The notes beneath the pieces are model-generated. The model saw only the letters and a list, made by a program, of their open reading frames with translations, had not been told where the DNA came from and made no database searches. Made by a program: the position numbers and the translations under genes. DNA of 64,000 bases from Actinoallomurus iriomotensis (lineage in GTDB: Bacteria; Actinomycetota; Actinomycetes; Streptosporangiales; Streptosporangiaceae), in NCBI RefSeq assembly GCF_030269445.1, contig NZ_BSTJ01000014.1:274065-338064 (forward strand). The letters run 5' to 3'. Of the stretch, positions 41,454 through 49,772 are shown in pieces. Each line of letters opens with the position of its first letter. Positions within the stretch are counted from its first letter, which is position 1.

Positions 41454-41967
41454 CGGCGGGCAGAGCCGCATCGGTCACCGCGGCGAGTGGGTCGGGAAGC
41501 GCGGCCAGTGCCGGCCCGATGGGTGGGAAGATCGGCAGCTCGGCGGTCGTGCGGTAGTCGATCCAGTCGATGAGGCCGACCTCATGCCCGCCGGGAACCT
41601 CGTCGTACTCCTCGGTGGCCAGTGCCTCGCGGACATCGGGGGTGATGTGGAGTCGGTAGATGAGGTGCAGCTTTCGCGGCGGCGGAGTAGCCCCGGGGCG
41701 GGAGACCATCTGGTCGATCACCCACAGCAACTCCGGCGCGTCGGCCTGGGAGTGGGCGAGGTCGAGTTCCTCGGCCAGCTCACGCCGCAACGCGGTCAGC
41801 AGGTCTTCGCCGTGCTCGACATTGCCGCCGGGCGGAGTGAAGTGGGTCGACCCTGGCCGGTCCCGCCGTATCAAGGCCACGTCGTTGCCACAGAAGACGA
41901 GCGCGCCGACGCGGATCTTGATACGGGAGAAATCCGGTGCCATGACCTCACGTGAGTTCGACGTCAT
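41425..41967 (-). CDS. NUDIX hydrolase
   Basis: 180 residues if started at 41967. The NUDIX box GGNVEHGEDLLTALRRELAEEL matches the pattern, with the EE pair that binds metal. The frame is open 48 codons upstream, but that part passes through a 22-bp repeat and reads unlike protein, so the internal ATG is preferred. It hydrolyses a nucleoside-diphosphate-linked compound, identity unknown. Confidence 0.8.
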   Translation of the reverse strand: MTSNSREVMAPDFSRIKIRVGALVFCGNDVALIRRDRPGSTHFTPPGGNVEHGEDLLTALRRELAEELDLAHSQADAPELLWVIDQMVSRPGATPPPRKLHLIYRLHITPDVREALATEEYDEVPGGHEVGLIDWIDYRTTAELPIFPPIGPALAALPDPLAAVTDAALPAVTDENYVWV

Positions 41968-42089
41968 GGTGGCCAGTATCCCGGCCATGTGATCGGTACT
42001 CCCTGATTGAGCGATTGGCCATGACAGTCGGAACGGGCTCCACTTGTTGACGGGTTCGGGGACCAGTTGGTGATCATCTAGACGGAAGA

Positions 42090-42111
42090 TGTTGGTGAGT
42101 TTGGGCACCAC
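42090..42111 (-). repeat. 22-bp inverted repeat, left copy
   Basis: The reverse complement of this segment is identical over 22 bp to 43400-43421. The two copies flank the kinase-like gene in inverted orientation, 1.29 kb apart. Both read VPKLTN in one frame, so they may be remnants of a common coding or mobile sequence. Confidence 0.7.
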
Positions 42112-42159
42112 TGCGCCTGCGTTCGAGCGTCCCCGGCTGGTAGGTCTCCCCGTCTCAGT

Positions 42160-42205
42160 TCAGGTGGCACTATCTCAGTCACGTTCGCGAGATCACGACA
42201 CCTGA
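42160..42205 (+). promoter_or_regulatory. Nested inverted repeat upstream of the kinase-like gene
   Basis: TCAGGTG (42160) pairs with CACCTGA (42199), and inside it ATCTC (42171) pairs with GAGAT (42188). The structure lies just upstream of the ribosome site (GAGGAG) of the kinase-like gene and could be an operator or RNA hairpin. Confidence 0.35.
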
Positions 42206-42235
42206 GTTTGGGATTGCACTCATCGAGGAGTACCG

Positions 42236-43315
42236 ATGCGTAGCCGTGATGCGCAGCACGCCGCGCGCTTGGCCGCATATGGGGCCGTCTCAACGCGTCT
42301 GTCCCTGATGGGTGATCGTCAGCTCAAGCAGGCCGTGGTGGCGGCAACTCCGCTCGGGTCCGGCATCGGTGGCCGGTCAGGAGAACTGGACGTCGCTGGG
42401 GTTCGGGTCTTCGTAAAGCGTGTCCCGTTGACGGATGTCGAGTTGCGGCCGGAGAACACGAGGTCGACTGCGAACCTGTTTGGCCTGCCGACGTTCTACC
42501 ACTATGGAGTGGGCTCGGCCGGTTTCGGAGCCTGGCGTGAGCTTGCCGTGCATGTCATGACCACCAACTGGGTCCTCACGCGCGAATACGAGGGCTTTCC
42601 GCTCATGTACCACTGGAGGGTTCTGCCCGACTCGCCTCCTGAGGGATTTGCTGAGCAGTTCGGAGGCGTTGACGGGGCGGTCGCGTACTGGGAAGGTTCG
42701 CCCGCCGTGCGCGAGCGGCTGGAGGCCGTCGGCCGGTCATCGTCCAGCCTGGTGCTCTTCCTGGAACACGTGCCGCAGACGCTGGCAGAGTGGCTGGAAG
42801 ACGAGCGAGATGAGGCGACGAGCGGTCGAAGCGAGTCGCCCTACCCATGGGTGGATGACGCCCTGCTCCGGGGGACCACCTTCATGAGTTCTCGCGGGCT
42901 CGTCCACTTCGACGCCCACTTCCACAACATCTTGACCGACGGCCGCCTGCTCTACTTCGCAGACTTCGGACTCGCCCTCAGCTCCGGTTTCGAACTGTCG
43001 GCCGCCGAAGCCGAGTTCCTCGCGGACCATCACGCCTACGACCGCTGCTTCACCGCCGGCCATCTGCTCCGGCACCATCTGCCGAACGGCGTAGTTGGCA
43101 ATACCGAACATGCGGCGTTCTTGCGCGAGTGGATCGCAGGCCGAAAGCCCGACCGGATCCCGCCCGAGATCACCATGGTCATTGACCGGCACTGCCAGAT
43201 TGCCGTAGTCCTGGATGAGTTCCACCGCCGTCTGCTGACGGAGAGCAAGAAAACGGCGTATCCGACCGCCGAGCTCGAGCTGGCCCTGCGCATGTCAGTG
43301 ACGGGCGCCCGCTAG
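42236..43315 (+). CDS. Protein-kinase-like fold protein, unknown substrate
   Basis: 359 residues. The VRVFVKRVPL segment holds the N-lobe Lys, LVLFLEHVPQTLAEWLED is a hinge-like stretch, GLVHFDAHFHNIL carries the catalytic HxDxxxxN loop, and LLYFADFGLAL the DFG-type metal motif. The core is thus a complete small-molecule or protein kinase, but the rest matches no named subgroup. GAGGAG lies 5 nt upstream of the ATG. The gene is flanked by the 22-bp inverted repeat. Confidence 0.75.
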   Translation: MRSRDAQHAARLAAYGAVSTRLSLMGDRQLKQAVVAATPLGSGIGGRSGELDVAGVRVFVKRVPLTDVELRPENTRSTANLFGLPTFYHYGVGSAGFGAWRELAVHVMTTNWVLTREYEGFPLMYHWRVLPDSPPEGFAEQFGGVDGAVAYWEGSPAVRERLEAVGRSSSSLVLFLEHVPQTLAEWLEDERDEATSGRSESPYPWVDDALLRGTTFMSSRGLVHFDAHFHNILTDGRLLYFADFGLALSSGFELSAAEAEFLADHHAYDRCFTAGHLLRHHLPNGVVGNTEHAAFLREWIAGRKPDRIPPEITMVIDRHCQIAVVLDEFHRRLLTESKKTAYPTAELELALRMSVTGAR

Positions 43316-43330
43316 CGTGCGCTCCTGTGG

Positions 43331-43352
43331 GACGAACCACGTTCGTCCTTTC
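43331..43352 (+). terminator. Hairpin terminator after the kinase-like gene
   Basis: GACGAAC-CAC-GTTCGTC, a 7-bp perfect stem with a 3-nt loop, followed by CTTTC. It starts 16 nt after the stop codon. Confidence 0.6.
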
Positions 43353-43382
43353 GACGACTTGTGGCAGATCGCCGTCATGCTC

Positions 43383-43403
43383 CCACCGTCACCATCACGG
43401 TGG
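43383..43403. terminator. Second hairpin between convergent genes
   Basis: CCACCGT and ACGGTGG form a 7-bp stem with a 7-nt loop. It overlaps the start of the right 22-bp repeat and may serve the convergent phosphotransferase gene. Confidence 0.4.
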
Positions 43404-43421
43404 TGCCCAAACTCACCAACA
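43400..43421 (+). repeat. 22-bp inverted repeat, right copy
   Basis: Identical to the reverse complement of 42090-42111. It is located between the convergent kinase-like and phosphotransferase genes. Confidence 0.7.
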
Positions 43422-43491
43422 CAACCTCCCGGCCCCCAGCGGGTGCGGTCAGTCTGACACGTTCCAGGGCTGGCTGGGGTGATGGTTGGCG

Positions 43492-44259
43492 TTATCTCGG
43501 GAAGGTGACGAGTTCGGCGAGCGCTTGGTCGAGATCGTCGGCGATGCCTTGTTGAAGAAGTCGCTGGAACACGGGGTCTCCGGCGGCGGCCAGTTCTCGG
43601 ATCCCGTCGGCGTGGGCCTTGACGCGTTCCCGCACCGCTTCGAGGAAGTCTGCTGCAGTGCCCGACCAGCCGTAGGTGTCAAGGAATCGCTGAAGCCGAC
43701 GGGGACGGGCGTCAAAATCTGTGAACCCTTCGGCGGCGGCGACATGCCGGGCGTGCAGCGGCACCCAACTGAAGACAGTGAAGGCCAGGTCCCATTCGGG
43801 TCTGACGGGCCCGGCGAGGTCCCAGTCGAAGAATCCGGCCAGTCGGCCGTTGTGCCAGGCGGCGTTGTAGGGGGCTGCGTCGTTGTGACCGATGATCAGG
43901 CCTGGCGACCAGCGGTTTCCGCCTTTCCAGACAGCGTCAGGTGGCGGGAGGAAGTCGGCGACTGCGTGGTGGTAGGCGTGCATCCAGTGCGCCACTTGGT
44001 CGAGTGTGTCGTCGGCGTGGACCCACCCTGGCCAGGGTTTGTTACTTCCGACGGTTCGACCTTCGAGGAAGGTGAGGATCTCCCGGCCCTGCTCGTCGAA
44101 GCCGAGTGGGCGTGGGGCGGCGGTGAACTGCTTGGTCGCCAGATGAGTGAGCAGCGCGTGCACTGCGGCCGTCCATGGTCCGGCGGCGCGGCGGACGGTA
44201 TCGCCGATCCGAATAGCACCGCCGATGTTCCCGCCATCGAGTCGTTCAGCCGAGTCCAC
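43492..44259 (-). CDS. APH-fold phosphotransferase
   Basis: About 255 residues. IRIGDTVRR opens the N-lobe, EILTFLEGRTVG is the hinge, LIIGHNDAAPYNAAW the catalytic HxDxxxxN loop and GFFDWDLAGPVRPEWDLAF the metal-binding DxD block. Substrate not identified. GGAGGA lies 9 nt before GTG 44259; ATG 44292 in frame is an alternative. A broken paralogue stands directly upstream in the same direction. Confidence 0.82.
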   Translation of the reverse strand: MDSAERLDGGNIGGAIRIGDTVRRAAGPWTAAVHALLTHLATKQFTAAPRPLGFDEQGREILTFLEGRTVGSNKPWPGWVHADDTLDQVAHWMHAYHHAVADFLPPPDAVWKGGNRWSPGLIIGHNDAAPYNAAWHNGRLAGFFDWDLAGPVRPEWDLAFTVFSWVPLHARHVAAAEGFTDFDARPRRLQRFLDTYGWSGTAADFLEAVRERVKAHADGIRELAAAGDPVFQRLLQQGIADDLDQALAELVTFPR

Positions 44260-44660
44260 GACGATCACTCCTCCGGCAGTCGATGACCGCATCGATCAGC
44301 CCTGTGGTGCAGGTCAGGCCATAGGTAGCGGCGAACAACTCCAACCGGCCACCTTGACCCAGCCCTCCGGACCGGACTCTCCATCCAGGTAGGTGAGGAC
44401 CTCGCGACCCTCCTCGTCGGTCCCCAGCAGCCGTGGCGAGTAAGGGAACCGACCTGCTCCAGATGCCCGAGCAACGCATGGACGGCCGGTGTCCACGGGT
44501 GGGTGGGCCTGCGGACGGTGTCTCCCAGACGTACCACCCTGCGGTGCGGTGCGTCCTGCAGCACGTCCTCGTCTGCCATGAGTTCCGAGATTACCTTCGC
44601 CGCACTTGCGGTCTCCTCCCGGTCGGTCACAACGTGGAACAGCGGGGAACCAGTCATCAT
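44246..44660 (-). pseudogene. Frameshifted, deleted paralogue of the phosphotransferase
   Basis: Three reading frames carry successive pieces of the downstream protein. VRLGDTVRRPTHPWTPAVHA in one frame matches IRIGDTVRR..WTAAVHA of the intact gene; LLGTDEEGREVLTYLDGE in the next matches PLGFDEQGREILTFLEG; and RLELFAATYGLTCTTGLIDA in the third matches RLQRFLDTYGW near the C-terminus. The middle of the protein, including the catalytic loop, is missing. It is therefore a duplicate decayed by two frameshifts and an internal deletion. Confidence 0.75.
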
Positions 44661-44714
44661 CGTCTCGGTCGCCTCGCTGTGGGCGGCCGCGCACAGAGGA
44701 GGGCCGTCGGCGCG

Positions 44715-45548
44715 TTGAAGGCATCAGATGTCCCGCGAGGGGTGGCCGCTGCCGTTGCCGCGGCCGACGCGCTCGGCCTGTGGGTCGATGACGCGGTCGT
44801 TCTTCACGACTCGAACCGGATCGCCGTACGCCTGCGGCCCTGTGACGTTCTCGCGCGGATCGCGTATGTCGCGCACCGGGCCGCCGCCGAGTTCGAAGTC
44901 GAGGTCGCTCGGCGGCTCGCCGGACCGGACGGTCCGGTGGCCGCGCTCGAGCCTCGTGTCGAGCCCCGCGTGTACGTGCGTGACGGCTTCGTGGTCACGC
45001 TGTGGAGGTACTACGAGCCTGTGCCTTCACCCGAGCTCACGCCTGCCGAGTACGCGCGGGCGCTCGTGCGGCTGCATGCCGGCATGCGGCAGGTCGACGT
45101 CTCCGCGCCGCACTTCACCGATCGCGTCGCGCAGGCGCGGTCGCTGGTCGGCGACCGCGCCCGCACCCCGGAGCTCGGTGAGGCGGAGCGCGGACTGCTC
45201 GGCGACGCGCTGACGCGCCTGAGCCGTGCGATCGGCGACCGCGGTGCCGATGAGCAGTTGCTGCATGGTGAGCCGCATCCCGGCAATGTGCTCAGGACGA
45301 GGAGCGGACAGCTGTTCATCGATCTGGAGACGTGCTGCCGCGGACCGGTCGAGTTCGACATCGCCCATGCGCCCGAGCAGGTCGGCGAGCACTATCCGGC
45401 GGCCGATCCGGACCTGCTTCGCCAGTGCCGGATCCTCACCCTGGCGATAGCCACAACGTGGCGCTGGGATCGAGACGACCAACTGCCGAACGGACGCCGG
45501 CTGGGCGAACAGTGGCTCGACCAGATCCGGGCGGCACTCGGTCACTAG
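44715..45548 (+). CDS. APH/choline-kinase-like phosphotransferase
   Basis: About 277 residues. LHGEPHPGNVLRTRSGQLFIDLETCCRGPVEFDIAH contains a catalytic HGExHPGN loop (Asp replaced by Glu) and a DLE metal motif. VRDGFVVTLWRYYEPV is the hinge. The start is uncertain: TTG 44715 with AGGAGGG upstream is used, GTG 44679 and GTG 44742 are possible. It is the third phosphotransferase-fold gene in a row, with the pseudogene and 44259-43492 on the opposite strand. Confidence 0.72.
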   Translation: MKASDVPRGVAAAVAAADALGLWVDDAVVLHDSNRIAVRLRPCDVLARIAYVAHRAAAEFEVEVARRLAGPDGPVAALEPRVEPRVYVRDGFVVTLWRYYEPVPSPELTPAEYARALVRLHAGMRQVDVSAPHFTDRVAQARSLVGDRARTPELGEAERGLLGDALTRLSRAIGDRGADEQLLHGEPHPGNVLRTRSGQLFIDLETCCRGPVEFDIAHAPEQVGEHYPAADPDLLRQCRILTLAIATTWRWDRDDQLPNGRRLGEQWLDQIRAALGH

Positions 45549-45702
45549 TCGGAGTGGGGGTGGGGGCCGCGGGTCGTACGAGCCCGGTCTCGGAAGATCC
45601 ACCCCCCACCGCTTGACGAACCATCAGAGCATCCCGTTGACAGATGGCGCTCGGCGCGACGAGAGTTACGGACAGCTGTCCGTATCGCGGTTGGAGCGCC
45701 TC

Positions 45703-46872
45703 ATGTCACCAGCAACCTCCGGCCCGCTGTCGGGCATCGTGGTGGCCGACTTCTCCCGGGTGCTCGCGGGCCCGTACTGCACGATGCTGCTCGCCGACCT
45801 GGGCGCCGACGTGATCAAGGTGGAGGGCCCGGCCGGCGACGACACCCGGCACTGGGTGCCGCCCGTACGCGACGGTGTGGGCACCTACTTCCTGGCGGTC
45901 AACCGCAACAAGCGGTCCATCGTGCTCGACCTCGCCGACGCGGGAGACGCCGAGGTCGCGCACGCCCTGTCCGCGCGAGCGGACGTGTTCATCCACAACT
46001 TCAAGCCCGGCGGTCTGGCGAAGTTCGGGCTCGACTACGACGCCGTGGCCGCGCGCAACGCCGACGTCATCTACTGCGAGATCAGCGGCTTCGGCTCGGC
46101 GGAGGGCGCGTCGCTGCCCGGGTACGACCTGCTCGTCCAGGCCATGTCCGGGCTGATGAGCCTGACCGGAGACCCCGCCGGCCCGCCGTACCGCTCCGGC
46201 ATCTCCGTCTTCGACATCATGACCGGCCTGCACTCGGCGATCGGCATCCTCGCCGCGCTGCACCACCGCGACCTCACCGGTGAGGGCCAGCGCGTCGAGA
46301 CCAACCTGCTGTCCACCGCGCTCAGCACCATGGTCAACCAGGTGTCGGCGTACATCGCGGGCGGCGTGGTCCCCCACCGGATGGGCAACGCGCACCTGAG
46401 CCTGTTCCCGTACGAACCGCTCGCCACCGGCGACGGGGAGCTGATCGTGGCCGCCGGCAACGACGGGCAGTTCCGCCGCCTCTGCGCCGCGCTCGGCGCG
46501 CCCGAGCTGGCCGGCGACGAGCGCTTCACGACCGTGGGGCGCCGCAACGAGAACCGCGAGGAGCTGCGGCCCCTGCTCCTCGACCGCCTCGCCACCCGGT
46601 CGGCGCGGGAGTGGTTCGACGTGCTCACCGAGGCGGGTGTCCCCTGCGGGCCGATCAACGACGTGCGCGGCGGGGTCGAGCTGGCCGGCGAGCTGGGCCT
46701 GGAGCCGGTCGTCTCGCCCGAGGGCGTGCCGAGCGTACGCAACCCGGTGCGCCTGTCGGCCACGCCCACGCGCTACGACCTCGCGCCGCCCGCCCTGGAC
46801 GCCCACGGCGACGAGGTACGCGCCTGGCTCGGCCTGCCCGCCCCACACCGTACGGAAGGACCCCACACGTGA
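45703..46872 (+). CDS. Class III CoA-transferase (CaiB/BaiF family)
   Basis: 389 residues. LSGIVVADFSRVLAGPYCTMLLADLGADVIKVE is split by the family signature positions; NRNKRSIVLDL, the catalytic Asp region in PGYDLLVQAMSGLMSLTGDP and the GISVFDIMTGLHSAIGILAAL block are typical. It moves CoA between carboxylic acids. ATG 45703 with TTGGAGCG upstream is preferred to TTG 45613. It is coupled by GTGA to a citryl-CoA-lyase-like gene, so the pair likely activates and then cleaves a dicarboxylic or citrate-like acid. Confidence 0.88.
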   Translation: MSPATSGPLSGIVVADFSRVLAGPYCTMLLADLGADVIKVEGPAGDDTRHWVPPVRDGVGTYFLAVNRNKRSIVLDLADAGDAEVAHALSARADVFIHNFKPGGLAKFGLDYDAVAARNADVIYCEISGFGSAEGASLPGYDLLVQAMSGLMSLTGDPAGPPYRSGISVFDIMTGLHSAIGILAALHHRDLTGEGQRVETNLLSTALSTMVNQVSAYIAGGVVPHRMGNAHLSLFPYEPLATGDGELIVAAGNDGQFRRLCAALGAPELAGDERFTTVGRRNENREELRPLLLDRLATRSAREWFDVLTEAGVPCGPINDVRGGVELAGELGLEPVVSPEGVPSVRNPVRLSATPTRYDLAPPALDAHGDEVRAWLGLPAPHRTEGPHT

Positions 46873-47660
46873 CGCGACCCGTACCCGAGTTCCCCACCTC
46901 GCTCGGCACATCCGACCCCACGACCATCACGCTGCTCGGGCAGGATCTCGCGCGGGACCTGATGGGCAAGGTGAGCTTCGGTGAGCTCGCGTACTGGCTG
47001 CTCACCCTCGAACGGCCGACCCCGCGGCAGTCGCGGCTGTTCGAGGCCGTGCTGCTCGGCCTCGCCGACCACGGGTTCACCCCGACCGCGATCGCCGCGC
47101 GGCTGACCTACCTCAGCGCGCCGGACGCGATCCAGGGCGCGCTCGCCGCGGGACTGCTCGGCGGCGGCTCGCGGTTCCTCGGCGTCACCGAGGACACCGG
47201 CCGCTTCCTCGCCGGCGTGCTCGCCGAAGCCGGCGAACACCCTTCCGACGAGGCGGGCTGGGACGCGCTGGCCGAACGCGCGATCGCCGCGCGCAAGGCC
47301 GCCGGCCTGCTGGTCCCCGGCCTGGGCCACCCGGTGCACAAAGAAGGTGACCCGCGCACGCCGGTCATCATCCGCATCGCCCACGAGGAGGACCTGTACG
47401 GGCCGCACCTGGCGCTGTTCGAGGCCGTCGGCCGCGTCCATCCGCGCATCCTCGGCCGTACGCTGCCGCTCAACGGTGCCGGGGTGAGCGGCGCGGCCCT
47501 CGCCGACCTCGGCCTGCCACTCGAACTGCTCCGCGGCACCGTGCTCCTCGCCCGATGCGCCGGCCTGCTCGGGCACATCGCCGAGGAACTGCGCCGCCCG
47601 GTGGCGAACGACGTCTACCTGACGGTCGACCGCAATGCGACGTACGTGGACCCCGATTAG
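46869..47660 (+). CDS. Citryl-CoA lyase/citrate synthase-like protein
   Basis: 263 residues. Residues homologous to the citrate synthase core are seen in SAPDAIQGALAAGLLGGGSRFLG, VPGLGHPVHKEGDPRTPVI (catalytic-His region) and LPLNGAGVSGAALADLGLP. It is shorter than citrate synthase (about 430) and matches citryl-CoA-lyase-type proteins found beside CaiB-like transferases. The GTG start lies in the 4-nt overlap with the transferase gene. Confidence 0.84.
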   Translation: MTRPVPEFPTSLGTSDPTTITLLGQDLARDLMGKVSFGELAYWLLTLERPTPRQSRLFEAVLLGLADHGFTPTAIAARLTYLSAPDAIQGALAAGLLGGGSRFLGVTEDTGRFLAGVLAEAGEHPSDEAGWDALAERAIAARKAAGLLVPGLGHPVHKEGDPRTPVIIRIAHEEDLYGPHLALFEAVGRVHPRILGRTLPLNGAGVSGAALADLGLPLELLRGTVLLARCAGLLGHIAEELRRPVANDVYLTVDRNATYVDPD

Positions 47661-47669
47661 GCTGCGCTC

Positions 47670-48800
47670 GTGCAGAACAGGACGTTCCGGATCGTGGACG
47701 GCGAACGGATCGAAGGAACCTGGCGGCATGTCTTCATCCACAACTGGACCTACCACCTGACCGATCTGCTGATCTACGCGGACGGGGCGATCTGGTGCTG
47801 GGAGTGGGTCGACCTCGACGGATTGCGCACCAAGCTGGCCCAGGGCTGGATCGCCACCGAGATTCCGCCGGGAGCGCGAGCGTCGGCGCACGACCTGGCC
47901 TCGTGGGTCTTCGACGAGCCGCGTGTCTGGATCGATCCGGACGACTTCGTCGTCCAGGTCGCCGACGAGATCGATCGGTTGAACGGTCGCCCGGACTCCA
48001 CCGACCGCTGCCTGCGGGTTCTGGATCGGTACCTGGCCGGCCGTTCCGACGAGGACAGGCGAGCGCTCGCCACCGCGTACCTGGCCATTCCGGCGATGGA
48101 CCGGCGCTATGCCCTGGGCGACATGGACGCCAAGGACTGGCCGCTGCGCGTCCTGTGCACCCCGGTGGGCGACGAGGCGGTCGGCGCGCCTGAATCCCCG
48201 GACCGGTTCGGCATCGTCACCGAGGACATGCGCCGGTGGGCCTTCGACTACTTCGCCGAGCAGGATCGCAGCCGCGCCGAGTACGCCGATCGGCGGGAGC
48301 CCGACGACCCGCCCGGGCCCTCGGCGGGCCCGGTGAACCTGGAGGCGGTCGTCTACCCGAAGGGCTGGCCGGATGATCCGGGCGTACTGGTCCTGCGGAA
48401 CGAGTACCCGGCCGAGATCGAGTTCGGTGGCGTCCGCCATCCGACGGTCACGCACGCCTACTGGTCGCTGTCCACCGGTGATCCTGACGCGGCCGAGCGC
48501 ATCCGCACCGCGGAGCGGCCGTACGAGGCCCGAAAGATCGCCGAGAAGGCCGTGCGTCGTCCGGAATGGTCCGACATGCGGCTCGGGGTCATGTCCGCGC
48601 TGCTGCGAGCCAAGTTCGCCCAGCACCACGATCTCGCCGGCATCCTGATCGCCACCGGTGACGCGCCCATCCACTATTCCGACCCGGGTTCGGTCTACTG
48701 GCACGCGCGCGGGGAGCGAGGCCGTAACTGGGTCGGGCGGCTGCTGGAACTGGTCCGCGGCGAGCTCGTCGCCGAGCGGGCCGGACTGGCGCTGCGCTGA
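47670..48800 (+). CDS. NADAR-domain protein with novel N-terminal domain
   Basis: 376 residues. The C-terminal 155 residues match the NADAR (DUF1768/YbiA-like) fold: VLRNEYPAEIEFGGVRHPTV, THAYWSLSTGD, AERPYEARKIAEKAV, KFAQHHDLAGILIATGDAPI and GRNWVGRLLELVRGEL. NADAR enzymes remove ADP-ribose or act on related N-glycosides, and some reverse toxin modification of DNA. The N-terminal 200 residues (IHNWTYHLTDLLIYADGAIWCWEW...) match nothing recognised. The fusion may couple sensing to the reaction. Confidence 0.8.
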   Translation: MQNRTFRIVDGERIEGTWRHVFIHNWTYHLTDLLIYADGAIWCWEWVDLDGLRTKLAQGWIATEIPPGARASAHDLASWVFDEPRVWIDPDDFVVQVADEIDRLNGRPDSTDRCLRVLDRYLAGRSDEDRRALATAYLAIPAMDRRYALGDMDAKDWPLRVLCTPVGDEAVGAPESPDRFGIVTEDMRRWAFDYFAEQDRSRAEYADRREPDDPPGPSAGPVNLEAVVYPKGWPDDPGVLVLRNEYPAEIEFGGVRHPTVTHAYWSLSTGDPDAAERIRTAERPYEARKIAEKAVRRPEWSDMRLGVMSALLRAKFAQHHDLAGILIATGDAPIHYSDPGSVYWHARGERGRNWVGRLLELVRGELVAERAGLALR

Positions 48801-48846
48801 GCCCCCGGTAGGTGGCGATGTGGGGCCGGCGCGGGATGATGGGTTG

Positions 48847-49473
48847 ATGCCGGACGAGACGGATCTCACGACACAGCGGGTCCGAAACCCCTGGGGGCAG
48901 GGCGACCGGCTGCGTACGGAGATCCTCGACGCGGCCGTACGGCTGCTGTCGGAGCTGGGCGGCGCCGAGGCGCTGACGATCCGCGGCGTCGCGCGGGCGG
49001 CCGGCATCGCCCCGGCGAGCATCTACCAGCACTTCGCCGACAAGGCCGCGCTCGTCCGCGGGGTCGTCGAGTACGACTACGAGCGCCTCTCGGCCGTCAT
49101 GCGGGAGGCCGACGAGAGCGCCGACACCGACGACGTGGTCGGCCGGGTCCGGGCCCAGATGCACGCCTACTGCCGGTTCGCGATCGCCAATCCAGGCCAC
49201 TACCGGCTGATGCTGGGCAACCGCCGCGTCGCACGCGAGCCGGACGGCCGGCCGCGCGGCCCGCTGGTGCCGGTGGTGGAGTCGGTCGCCGCCGCGTTCG
49301 AACGCTGCGAGCGCGCGGGTGCGCGGCTGCGCCTGCCGAGCGACCGCGCGGCCGTGATGGTGTTCGTCGGAACCCACGGCCGCGTCGCGCTGTTCCACTC
49401 GGGCCGGGCCGACGAGGACGCCGACCGCATCCTGCAGTTCGTCGACGAGCTCATCTCCCTCGTCGTCGAGTAG
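48847..49473 (+). CDS. TetR/AcrR family regulator
   Basis: 208 residues. The helix-turn-helix lies in EILDAAVRLLSELGGAEALTIRGVARAAGIAPASIYQHFADKAALV-type residues 20-65. The C-terminal part (YCRFAIANPGHYRLMLGNRRV) resembles the WHG-domain group. It stands upstream of the P450-ferredoxin pair and may bind one of the two palindromes in between. The start is ATG 48847. Confidence 0.85.
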   Translation: MPDETDLTTQRVRNPWGQGDRLRTEILDAAVRLLSELGGAEALTIRGVARAAGIAPASIYQHFADKAALVRGVVEYDYERLSAVMREADESADTDDVVGRVRAQMHAYCRFAIANPGHYRLMLGNRRVAREPDGRPRGPLVPVVESVAAAFERCERAGARLRLPSDRAAVMVFVGTHGRVALFHSGRADEDADRILQFVDELISLVVE

Positions 49474-49772
49474 GAACCCCGCCCTGCCGGACGGCCGTCA
49501 GACGTTCGAACCGCAGGTAGAGGCCTTGTAGGCCAGGACCTGGTAGCTGGTGTGCGCTCCGATGAAGTTGTTCACCGCCGCCGGCTTCGCGGCCGATGCC
49601 GGTGCGGCCACCGCGCCGGGCCGGGTTCGGAAACCTGCAGGACAAACCGCTCTTTAGCAGGCGAAACGTGATTTAGAACTCATTTCAGCACTCTCCTCAG
49701 GCACTGCCGTACGGCATATGCTGAGGCAATCGCCGAACAATCGTTCGGCAACTGTCCGTGTAGGAGGCCTCG
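49474..49772. other. Intergenic region with two palindromic operators before the P450 gene
   Basis: 299 nt without an intact gene. TGCCGTACGGCA at 49705-49716 is a perfect 12-bp palindrome, and GCCGAACAATCGTTCGGC at 49732-49749 has 7-bp arms around a 4-nt centre. The second lies 23 nt upstream of the P450 start. Both are candidate operators, the TetR protein upstream being the nearest regulator. Confidence 0.6.
49498..49611 (-). pseudogene. Remnant of a small secreted protein
   Basis: A 37-codon stretch reads AAPASAAKPAAVNNF and ends KASTCGSNV, like the end of a signal peptide and short mature chain. An in-frame TAA lies just upstream and no signal sequence start remains, so it is probably a decayed fragment. 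It could also be chance. Confidence 0.3.

Noticed and set aside
45549..45610. G-rich and C-rich tracts that could pair or form a quadruplex
   Set aside because: The pairing is imperfect and only GGGGGTGGGGG is notable. With high overall GC this is weak evidence.
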